A stretch of DNA of 8,715 nucleotides. Origin: Terriglobia bacterium (GTDB lineage: Bacteria > Acidobacteriota > Terriglobia > UBA7540). The stretch lies in NCBI GenBank assembly GCA_030040455.1, contig JASHTR010000277.1:1-8715 (forward strand), given 5' to 3'. Shown here one piece after another: positions 1 to 6,017 of the stretch (within the stretch, counting starts at the first letter, position 1; each line of letters begins with the position of its first letter). Under the pieces are notes generated by a model, which made no database searches, was not told the origin of the DNA, and saw only the letters and a list, made by a program, of their open reading frames with translations. Position numbers and translations under genes: made by a program.

Positions 1-726
1 TGACTGAATCGCGTCATGGGGCGGCACATAGGCGATCATGTTTTGTTCCCAATAATTAGGGTTTGGGGTACCATCGATCATCGGCGCGTTGGTTTGGTCA
101 CCTTGCCCGCTGGCGTTCGTTGCTAGTCCCGCCGTCGGGTTGGAAGCATCCGAGTGTTCCATTACAGGCGGGGTGAGCCCCGGAATGACCGTGTAAAGTG
201 CCTCGAAGTTATTATCCGGTGTGAGGGGAAGATCCGAAACCTGGCTGGAAGTTATCAGGTTCGTCACATCGGCACGCTGGGTCTGAAGTGTTACGGGCGG
301 CGTGTTCACAGTGATGGCCTGGCGGACCCTGGCCACCTGCAGTTGTGCGTCCACACGTTGTTCCGTGTTGGTCGTTAACTGGATGTTCTGTTCTGTGAGG
401 GTCCCAAACGACCGGGCTGAAATCGTGACCCGGTAGGTGCCGGCCTGGAGATGAGTGAACAAGTACATGCCGTGGCTGTCCGTAGTGACCTGCTGAGCGA
501 TTCCCGTCCCGGCATTCAAAGCCTCCACCTTCGCTTGCGGAACCGGCGCACCGGACGGATCGGTGACCCGACCCGTAAGCGAGCCGTAGAGCACCTGCGC
601 GCGTCCTTGCTGACACGCAACACAGACGACGATGAACAGCGCCAAAACGCTAATGAAGCGTGCGAACACCCGACACGCTCGTTGGGAGCCAAACATCAAC
701 AATCGTGCATAGGATGACATTGCCAT
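1..726 (-). CDS. TonB-dependent receptor, Oar-like, with carboxypeptidase-regulatory domain (N-terminal part, runs off left edge)
   Basis: An outer-membrane receptor expected to import a large substrate using TonB energy; the substrate cannot be told. The frame is open for 242 codons and leaves the window at base 1, so the beta-barrel is missing. Residues 1-23 are a basic n-region, 24-38 a hydrophobic core, and cleavage is likely after Ala43 (GRA-QV). Residues about 47-130 form a CarboxypepD_reg-like beta-sandwich, opening YGSLTGRVTDPSGAPVPQAK and including the typical LQAGTYRVTI. Residues about 135-242 resemble a TonB plug, with SDLPLTPDNNFEALYTVIPG and the late motif AYVPPHDAIQ, close to the phrase common in acidobacterial members. 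The start at 726 is chosen because a strong Shine-Dalgarno lies 6 bases upstream; Met3 is a weaker alternative. Cys38 does not sit in a proper lipobox, so a lipoprotein is unlikely. Known for the family: many paralogues per acidobacterial genome. Family is secure, function is not. Confidence 0.9.
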   Translation of the reverse strand, partial: MAMSSYARLLMFGSQRACRVFARFISVLALFIVVCVACQQGRAQVLYGSLTGRVTDPSGAPVPQAKVEALNAGTGIAQQVTTDSHGMYLFTHLQAGTYRVTISARSFGTLTEQNIQLTTNTEQRVDAQLQVARVRQAITVNTPPVTLQTQRADVTNLITSSQVSDLPLTPDNNFEALYTVIPGLTPPVMEHSDASNPTAGLATNASGQGDQTNAPMIDGTPNPNYWEQNMIAYVPPHDAIQS

Positions 727-732
727 ACGTTT

Positions 733-740
733 CTCCTCCC
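733..740 (-). promoter_or_regulatory. Strong ribosome binding site of the TonB-dependent receptor
   Basis: The minus strand reads GGGAGGAG followed by a 6-base spacer (AAACGT) and ATG at 726-724. This near-perfect Shine-Dalgarno decides the start codon against Met3 and Met11 further inside the signal peptide. Confidence 0.75.
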
Positions 741-1182
741 GGATGATTTCTATCGCCCCGTATGATTCCATTTCACGACTGCGCGCCGCTCCACCCCCAC
801 AACGATACGAGCCATACGGCTTAGACTATTTCTGAATCTCTGAGGCAGGTCAAGCTTGTTCAATTCCTTGAACTGCCCCTTATACTCAAGCCTCTCGGCG
901 TTTTTCACGGCGTTCACAAACGGCGAGCCACGAACAGCTTTCGATTCAGTTTGGTAAAGTTGTCTTCAGGATGCTTGGCAGGTCTTCAAAGATGAATTTT
1001 TCCCTGCGCGGCGCAGTGCAGGTCAGTTGGCGGCACTCCTAAGCCGATTGTGGATGCTATTGAGGATGACCAATTATAGTGACAACAAGCGACGGGCTGT
1101 GGCCGCCGGTCTTTCGAAGGTCGTCGCTATCATTGGTAATCCTCTGTAAGTGTCACCTTTCGTCCCAGCCTTCTATACACAA
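741..1182. other. Intergenic stretch without a recognisable gene
   Basis: Between the receptor's Shine-Dalgarno and the inverted-repeat element I see only very short open frames (for example about 16 codons from the ATG in AAGATGAATT near 990) with no ribosome binding site or familiar sequence. Apart from the candidate receptor promoter, the only structure is a small imperfect hairpin, AGCGACG at 1088-1094 against CGTCGCT at 1122-1128. A non-coding RNA cannot be excluded but is not supported. Confidence 0.5.
825..853 (-). promoter_or_regulatory. Candidate sigma70-type promoter for the TonB-dependent receptor
   Basis: On the minus strand TTGACC (848-853, five of six matches to the -35 consensus) is followed after 17 bases by AATAGT (825-830, four of six matches to the -10). 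It would give a leader of roughly 90 bases before the ATG at 726. Such matches arise by chance, so this is only a candidate. Confidence 0.3.
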
Positions 1183-1297
1183 CGATATAAGTCCGCGACG
1201 GCTATTTTATTGTAGCGCCGCTCTATGAGCGGCGAAATTCGCCGGTCCCGCTGAGCGGGACCGGCGCTACAGCGACGAGCGTCGCGGACTTATGTCG
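1183..1297. repeat. Nested inverted-repeat element (MITE/REP-like), 115 bases
   Basis: The outer arms 1183-1200 and 1280-1297 are complementary at 17 of 18 positions (core ATAAGTCCGCGACG against CGTCGCGGACTTAT). Inside, a second pair of termini, TGTAGCGCCG (1211-1220) and CGGCGCTACA (1262-1271), matches perfectly. Between and overlapping these are two perfect hairpins: 1216-1223 with 1227-1234 (8 bp stem, TAT loop) and 1241-1251 with 1255-1265 (11 bp stem, TGA loop). There is no coding capacity and no obvious target-site duplication at either level. The layout resembles a non-autonomous palindromic repeat of the kind scattered in acidobacterial intergenic DNA. It ends 15 bases from the distal kdpD-like stop codon, so its transcript could protect or end that mRNA, although no T-run follows the stems. 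Confidence 0.8.
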
Positions 1298-1312
1298 CTC
1301 AATATAATCCCG

Positions 1313-2464
1313 TCAGTGCTCCGGCTGGCGCCGGCGTTCTGCCACAATGGTTACTTGCATGTCGCGGGCAAGGCGCACCACCTGCTGCACGAGGCCTCTG
1401 CCGAAGATGAGGGGAACCCATCGTTTTTTCGGACGAGCCAGGAAAATTTGCGTTACCTGGTGAAGCCTTGCAAAATCCACCAAAGTCGCGGCCACGTCTT
1501 TTCCTTGCAGCACCCTCGTCTCAATGTGCAGGTTCCGGGCATAGTTCAAATTCTTTTCCAGTTCCTCCCCCTCAGCGGCAGGCGTCCGACGGTGATCCAG
1601 ATGATGATCCACGGAAACGGCAAAACATTCCGCACGGAGAAAGTCTGCTACACGCCTGCCCCTTCGGATCAACATGGCCGTTGAGGGATGCGCGGTAACG
1701 TAAATGAGAATACGGTCTAACGGCTCAGCAGAAAGCGCGGTTTCCAACAAAGCGCTGCTGGCAGAGGCCTTGTCGGCTTGAGCTTCTTCCTGAACCGTCC
1801 GGCGCAGGTCCACTTCAAGCGCGGTCTCGCGCATCGCCAACTCGCGCAGAGGGACGAGGGTGGATGCTTTAAAGAAATTCTCCATCGCCTGCTGGGCTTT
1901 TTCGGGTGGGTAGACCGAGCCGCGCTTAAGGCGGTTGAGCAGCGCCCGGAGCGGCAAATCCACCAACACAACTTCATCCGCTTGTTTCACTACCCAGTCG
2001 GGAACGGTCTCTTTCACCCGCACGCCGCTCACCTCCCAGACTTGGTCGTTCAGGCTATCGATGTGCTGCACGTTCATCGTGGTGAGCACGTTGATGCCGG
2101 CGTCGAGCAGTACCAGCACGTCCTCCCAGCGCTTCTCCCTTTTTGATTCCGGCGCGTTGGTATGCGCAAACTCATCCACGGCGCAAAAAGCCGGACGCCG
2201 GCGGAGGATGGCTTCCGTGTCCATCTCCTCAAACACGGCACCGCGATACTCCACCTTTCGCCTTGGGATCGCCTCAAGCCCTTCCATTAATGCCATTGTG
2301 TCCTTGCGCCCATGAGGCTCGAAATACCCTACCACGACGTCCTGGCCCTCGTCCTTCAACTCGCGGACCTCTTTGAGCATATCGTAGGTTTTGCCCACAC
2401 CTGCGGCATAGCCCAGATAAATCTTCAGCTTTCCGCGTTGATGGGCAGATGAAAAATCCGTCAT
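1313..2464 (-). CDS. Sensor-only KdpD-like protein (KdpD N-terminal domain + UspA-like domain), conserved copy
   Basis: Cytosolic protein of 383 residues matching the N-terminal quarter to half of KdpD, the sensor kinase of the high-affinity potassium-uptake system. Residues about 11-217 are the KdpD domain: Walker A GYAAGVGKT (18-26), VVVGYFEPHGRK (43-54), VDEFAHTNAP (96-105), the TTMNVQH stretch (128-134), ETVPD, and the closing VYPPEKAQQAMENFF and LRELAMRETALEVD. Residues about 249-380 form a universal-stress-protein-like fold (LDRILIYVTAHPST at its start, VTQIFLARP near its end). The four membrane segments and the histidine kinase core are absent, and the stop is clean, so this looks like a natural short form rather than a break. 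Short KdpD forms are known in cyanobacteria and Deinococcus. I infer that it senses potassium or a nucleotide and acts on a kinase encoded elsewhere. Start: ATG at 2464 with a Shine-Dalgarno 6 bases upstream; a TTG at 2476 is possible but weaker. Confidence 0.9.
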   Translation of the reverse strand: MTDFSSAHQRGKLKIYLGYAAGVGKTYDMLKEVRELKDEGQDVVVGYFEPHGRKDTMALMEGLEAIPRRKVEYRGAVFEEMDTEAILRRRPAFCAVDEFAHTNAPESKREKRWEDVLVLLDAGINVLTTMNVQHIDSLNDQVWEVSGVRVKETVPDWVVKQADEVVLVDLPLRALLNRLKRGSVYPPEKAQQAMENFFKASTLVPLRELAMRETALEVDLRRTVQEEAQADKASASSALLETALSAEPLDRILIYVTAHPSTAMLIRRGRRVADFLRAECFAVSVDHHLDHRRTPAAEGEELEKNLNYARNLHIETRVLQGKDVAATLVDFARLHQVTQIFLARPKKRWVPLIFGRGLVQQVVRLARDMQVTIVAERRRQPEH

Positions 2465-2470
2465 GGACGA

Positions 2471-2475
2471 CCTCA
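2471..2475 (-). promoter_or_regulatory. Shine-Dalgarno overlapping the upstream stop codon (translational coupling)
   Basis: The minus strand reads TGAGG: the TGA (2475-2473) ends the upstream kdpD-like gene, and the overlapping GAGG (2474-2471) lies 6 bases before the ATG at 2464. Ribosomes finishing the first gene are therefore positioned to start the second, which suggests the two proteins are made in a fixed ratio. Confidence 0.6.
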
Positions 2476-3573
2476 AACCGGGAAGACGCGCACGTCCATA
2501 TCCTCCGCTTCCCGAATCAGGCTATCGACAAAACTACCCCAAAGCCGATGCCACCAGCTTTCGTGCGTGCTGTGACCGATAAAAATCTGCGTGACGGCGT
2601 GCTGCCGCGCGAACTCCATTACAGCATGGAGGGGCTCTTCGCTCTCAAGAACGTGAATCTGGGCGCCGACTTTGCGTGCCAGGGCAAGATTGGCATCCAG
2701 GACCTCCCGATCCTTTGGCTTGAGGTCAGGTTCGTTGACGTAAACCACCAGGAGGTCGCTATGGAACCGGTCCGCATTGCGCCGTCCGCTCTCAATCATC
2801 CGGCTGGCGTTGCCCCGCGGCGTAACGCACACCAGGAAGCGTTCGTGAGCCCCGAAGAGCGGCACCACCCCCTGCCGTTCCCGGTCACTCTCACGCTGGT
2901 GGTCCACTACTTCAGCAGCTAGCACCAAGGCAATCTCCCGCAACTCAGAGAGCATTTGCTGCCGGCTGGTTCTTCCGTCAGGGCCGGCCTCCTGGCTGCT
3001 ACGTTCCAGGGCCAGCTCCGGGGGAGCATCCACCACCTCGATTTCGTCTGCCATCTTTACGAAGCTTAGCGGGATTGTGTCGCTCACCTCTTTGCGTGTG
3101 ATCCGCTCCACCTTGTCACGGAGTTCTTCAATATATTGCAGATTAACGGTACCGATCACGGAAATCCCGGCGGCCAGAAGCTGTTCCACATCCTGCCAGC
3201 GCTTCGCATGTGGGGAGGAAGGCGGATTGTCATAGGCCAGCCCGTCCACCAAGCACACCTCCGGATGTCGTCGCAAGATCGCATCCACGTCAATAACGGG
3301 CACCCCCTCGTAGATCTTTACAGGAATAATCTCAAATTTTTCGAGGAGGTCATGAGCCTCGTAGCTCGTGACGGGCTGAATAGCCGCCACCACGACGTCT
3401 TCGCCTCTGCGTGTGAGGCGGCGATTCGCTTCATCCAGCATCCGGAAAGACTTGCCAACCCCTGAAGCGTAGCCGAGAAAGATCTTCAGGCGACCACGCC
3501 GTTGGAATTTCTCTTCGGCCTCCACCCGGCGCAGCAATTGCTCCGGATCCGGGCGAGCTAAGGTGTCAGGCAT
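2473..3573 (-). CDS. Sensor-only KdpD-like protein, divergent copy (KdpD N-terminal domain + UspA-like domain)
   Basis: First gene of the two-gene operon, 366 residues. An N-terminal charged helix (about 9-27) precedes GRLKIFLGYASGVGKS with an intact Walker A (34-42). Beyond this the KdpD signatures are altered. The segment equivalent to VVGYxExHGRK reads VVAAIQPVTSYEA (61-73). The Walker B-like VDExAHTN reads VDGLAYDN (109-116). The PEQA/NFF block before the linker is replaced by a polar stretch around 190-207. KRWQDVEQLLAAGISVI (124-140) and the VNLQYIEEL region are recognisable. Residues about 245-366 are a universal-stress-protein-like domain (RFLVCVTPRGNAS; VTQIFIGHST near the end). No membrane segment or kinase core is present. 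The domain call is firm; nucleotide binding is plausible from the intact P-loop, but function is probably changed from that of the neighbour. The ATG at 3573 has only a weak Shine-Dalgarno (GGTGA). Confidence 0.88.
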   Translation of the reverse strand: MPDTLARPDPEQLLRRVEAEEKFQRRGRLKIFLGYASGVGKSFRMLDEANRRLTRRGEDVVVAAIQPVTSYEAHDLLEKFEIIPVKIYEGVPVIDVDAILRRHPEVCLVDGLAYDNPPSSPHAKRWQDVEQLLAAGISVIGTVNLQYIEELRDKVERITRKEVSDTIPLSFVKMADEIEVVDAPPELALERSSQEAGPDGRTSRQQMLSELREIALVLAAEVVDHQRESDRERQGVVPLFGAHERFLVCVTPRGNASRMIESGRRNADRFHSDLLVVYVNEPDLKPKDREVLDANLALARKVGAQIHVLESEEPLHAVMEFARQHAVTQIFIGHSTHESWWHRLWGSFVDSLIREAEDMDVRVFPV

Positions 3574-3634
3574 GGGTGGTCACCATCAACTCAGGTGGAA
3601 CAGGGCGGACATTGAACCGCCTTGCAGCATCTCC

Positions 3635-3663
3635 ATTATGGCCAACTTTAAGCAAAATCGAAA
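3635..3663 (-). promoter_or_regulatory. Candidate promoter of the kdpD-like pair
   Basis: The minus strand carries CATAAT (3635-3640, five of six -10 matches) 17 bases downstream of TTTCGA (3658-3663, a poor -35). A leader of about 55 bases would precede the ATG at 3573. The weak -35 suggests an activator if this is real. Confidence 0.35.
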
Positions 3664-3728
3664 GTCGTGGTGGGCGTTGCCTTTGGCCTCGCCGGGATGC
3701 TTTTTACCCGCCACCGCAAACCTTCCGG

Positions 3729-3734
3729 TATAAT
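3729..3734 (+). promoter_or_regulatory. Candidate -10 element for the glutaminase-like gene
   Basis: A perfect TATAAT lies 54 bases before the ATG at 3789. The best -35 candidate, TTTACC at 3703-3708, is 20 bases away, which is too far for a normal promoter, and no extended -10 TGn is present. The site is plausible for position and sequence of the -10 only. Confidence 0.4.
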
Positions 3735-3774
3735 TCTTGGCTGCGCTGGCGCCAGAAAGACGTCCATCCACTCC

Positions 3775-3779
3775 AGGAG
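3775..3779 (+). promoter_or_regulatory. Ribosome binding site deciding the start of the glutaminase-like gene
   Basis: AGGAG lies 9 bases before ATG 3789. It selects the start that exposes a proper signal peptide, over an in-frame ATG at 3576 that would place 71 unrelated residues ahead of the signal peptide. Confidence 0.65.
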
Positions 3780-3788
3780 CTGCTCTTC

Positions 3789-5846
3789 ATGGGATTGCGA
3801 AAGCTGCTGACGCTTTTTGTTCTCTTAGGTGCGCTGATGCCTGCATTTGCCGCCCAACCGGATTCTCTTCGTCCGCCCGCAGTGCCCCTCGTTACGGTCG
3901 ATCCTTATTTTAGTATCTGGTCGTTCGCGGATCAGCTTACTTACGATACGACGCGCCACTGGAGTGGAGCGCCGATGACGATGGAGAGCCTGGTGCGGAT
4001 CGATGGCAAAACCTACCGCATCATGGGTGACGAGCCGCAGAATGTTGAGCCTGCGCGGCAGGTAAGCTTGCACGTCTTTCCTACTCAAACCATTTATGAA
4101 TTTGAAGCGGGCGGCGTCCGCATCACGCTCAGCTTTCTTACCCCCGACCTGCCCCATGACCTTGATGTGCTATCGCGCCCGGTCACGTACCTCACCTGGA
4201 CCGTGCAGTCGCTCGACGGCAGGCAACATCGAGTCAGGCTTTATTACGACAATACAGGCGAGTTGGTAACTAATTCTCCTAGCGAGACCGTCACGCAGTT
4301 CCTCGGGACCGACAGCAACTTGGATTTCGCGAGGATTGGAAACTACACTCAACGTATACTTGAGAGCGCCGGAGACCGCGTGCGCATCAATTGGGGCTAT
4401 TTATATGCTGCGGCGCCGCGTTCCAGCTCGACTTTCGACTTTATCACCCAAGCGGAGGCGATCCGTTCTTTCGCACGCGGCCGTCTCCCGGAACCACTTC
4501 CCTCAGGTGTCCCGGAGCCAACCGCGCCGGGCATCGCGATGGGGTTTGTCTTCCAATTGGGAACTGTGGAAGCGACGCCTGTTTCCCGCCATCTGATCCT
4601 GGCTTACGACGAAATCTATCCTATCGAATATTTTCACCAACGGATGCGGCCCTGGTGGCAACACGCGGGTATGACGGTTGATGACCTTCTCGAAACCGCT
4701 GAACGCGAATATCCGCGGCTCGCGGCGCGCTCGGAAGCGTTTGACGAGAAGCTGATAAAAGACCTCACGGCGGTCGGCGGACCCGAATACGCGCAAGTGG
4801 CCGCGCTCGCCTATCGCCAGACGTTTGCTGCCAACAAGCTGGTTATCGGACCGGACGGCAAGCCGCTGATGTTTTTGAAAGAAATATCGAGCTGCGGTTG
4901 CGCCCAGACGGCGGACGTCATCTACCCGGAATCCCCTCAGCTTCTCCTACTCAATCCCAAACTGCTTGAGTATTCCCTCACCCCGCTCCTCGATTATGCA
5001 CGGTCGGGAAAATGGCCTTATCCCTACGCGCCGCACGACCTGGGAGTTTATCCGCTCGACAATGCGCGCGTGCCTTCCAAAATGGAAAGCATGCCAGTGG
5101 AAGAAACCGGCAACATGCTCCTGATGATCGGCGGGATCGCCAAGGCTGAAGGCAACGCCTCGTTTGCTGCGGCGTACTGGCCGCTGCTTAGCCAATGGGC
5201 AAACTATTTAAAGGCGAACGGCCTCGATCCGGGCGATCAGCTTTGCACGGACGACTTCACGGGCTTGCTTGCTCACAATGCAAACCTTTCTCTGAAGGCG
5301 ATTGAGGGACTGGGCAGCTATGCCATGCTCGCCCGGATGCTGGGGAAGATTCAAGTGTCCGAAAGCTTCCAGGCGACCGCCAAGAATTATGCTCGCCGAT
5401 GGATGGCGATGGCTGCTGATGGCGACCACACGCGCCTGGCGTTCGACCGGCCTGGCACCTGGAGCCAGAAATACAATCTGGTCTGGGACCGCGTGCTGGG
5501 GCTTGACGTGTTTCCGCCCGGTGTCGCCCGGCAAGAAGTGGGGTATTACCAGCGCCATGCCACCGCCTTCGGATTTCCGCTGGATAGTCGCTCGGCCTTC
5601 ACCAAGCTGGATTGGGAATCGTGGTCGGCGGCAATGGCGAGCTCCGATGCCGCATTCCAGGCGCTCTTTTCCGGCGTCTACAACTTCGCCAACCGAACTC
5701 CCACCCGCGTCCCGCTCAGCGACTGGTACTGGACGGTGGACGGCACGCAGGCGGGGTTCCAGGCACGACCCGTCGTGGGGGGCGTCTATATGAGGATGCT
5801 GACGCATCCTACCTTATGGAAGAAGTGGACGAGCGGAAACGAATGA
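3789..5846 (+). CDS. Secreted glutaminase A (GtaA)/DUF4965-family protein
   Basis: Predicted 685-residue exported protein. Residues 1-22 are a signal peptide (basic GLRK, hydrophobic LLTLFVLLGAL, cleavage near AFA-AQ). Residues about 28-55 match the short N-terminal DUF4964 segment (RPPAVPLVTVDPYFSIWS, then TRHWSG). About 60-300 fit the beta-rich DUF5127 region, and about 330-680 the six-hairpin helical DUF4965/DUF1793 core. Family landmarks are YPYAPHDLGVYP (411-422), MPVEETGNML (435-444), TDDF (487-490), PGTWSQKYNLVWD (555-567), LDSR (598-601), TKLDWE, SDWY and GFQARPVVGG (656-665). Length fits the family and nothing seems truncated. Known: the founding fungal enzyme hydrolyses L-glutamine; many bacterial relatives are uncharacterised, and the fold resembles (alpha/alpha)-barrel glycosidases, so the true substrate may differ. 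It stands alone, divergent from the kdpD-like operon and 171 bases before the ABC genes, with no amino-acid or sugar gene beside it. Confidence 0.9.
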   Translation: MGLRKLLTLFVLLGALMPAFAAQPDSLRPPAVPLVTVDPYFSIWSFADQLTYDTTRHWSGAPMTMESLVRIDGKTYRIMGDEPQNVEPARQVSLHVFPTQTIYEFEAGGVRITLSFLTPDLPHDLDVLSRPVTYLTWTVQSLDGRQHRVRLYYDNTGELVTNSPSETVTQFLGTDSNLDFARIGNYTQRILESAGDRVRINWGYLYAAAPRSSSTFDFITQAEAIRSFARGRLPEPLPSGVPEPTAPGIAMGFVFQLGTVEATPVSRHLILAYDEIYPIEYFHQRMRPWWQHAGMTVDDLLETAEREYPRLAARSEAFDEKLIKDLTAVGGPEYAQVAALAYRQTFAANKLVIGPDGKPLMFLKEISSCGCAQTADVIYPESPQLLLLNPKLLEYSLTPLLDYARSGKWPYPYAPHDLGVYPLDNARVPSKMESMPVEETGNMLLMIGGIAKAEGNASFAAAYWPLLSQWANYLKANGLDPGDQLCTDDFTGLLAHNANLSLKAIEGLGSYAMLARMLGKIQVSESFQATAKNYARRWMAMAADGDHTRLAFDRPGTWSQKYNLVWDRVLGLDVFPPGVARQEVGYYQRHATAFGFPLDSRSAFTKLDWESWSAAMASSDAAFQALFSGVYNFANRTPTRVPLSDWYWTVDGTQAGFQARPVVGGVYMRMLTHPTLWKKWTSGNE

Positions 5847-5925
5847 GGCCTCCGAGAGCGCGGCCGACCGCGACCGAGACAATGTGAGAAAGTTGGATCA
5901 CGAGCGAAAAGCCTCACGCAAAAAA

Positions 5926-6000
5926 AGTTGAAAGTCAAAAGTCAAAGGTTAAAGGACTTATCCTTATAAACTTTCGACTCTCGACTCTGGACTTTCAACT
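5926..6000. repeat. Imperfect palindrome built of degenerate heptamers
   Basis: The left arm is a run of seven-base units on a GTCAAAA theme (GTTGAAA, GTCAAAA, GTCAAAG, GTTAAAG; 5927-5954). The right arm is a run on the complementary theme (ACTTTCG, ACTCTCG, ACTCTGG, ACTTTCA; 5970-5997). The outer 11 bases AGTTGAAAGTC and GACTTTCAACT pair perfectly (5926-5936 with 5990-6000), and about 22 of the outer 30 positions pair overall, around an AT-rich centre (TTATCCTTATAA). It fills the gap between the glutaminase-like gene and the ABC operon. It could act as an RNA hairpin or mobile repeat. It is not a standard terminator, since no T-run follows on the plus strand. Confidence 0.7.
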
Positions 6001-6017
6001 GGTCTTGGCGTCTTTGC

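Noticed and set aside
212..616. 134-codon minus-strand frame within the receptor gene
   Set aside because: It is in a different frame from the signal-peptide/CarboxypepD/plug reading frame and lacks any domain.
1241..1265. The 11-bp GC hairpin as an intrinsic terminator
   Set aside because: No run of T follows the stem on either strand; it is better explained as part of the repeat element.
2449..2922. 157-codon plus-strand frame opposite the divergent kdpD-like gene
   Set aside because: Antisense to a supported gene; no motif and no Shine-Dalgarno.
3576..3788. N-terminal extension of the glutaminase-like gene from an upstream in-frame ATG
   Set aside because: The extra 71 residues have no family similarity, would bury the signal peptide, and span the candidate promoter; ATG 3789 has its own AGGAG.
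5208..5807. 199-codon open frame on the minus strand inside the glutaminase-like gene
   Set aside because: It lies wholly opposite a gene with strong family motifs, is low in hydrophobic order and matches no family; it is a GC-driven shadow.
5926..6000. CRISPR array
   Set aside because: Units are only 7 bases, contiguous without spacers, and inverted in the second half.
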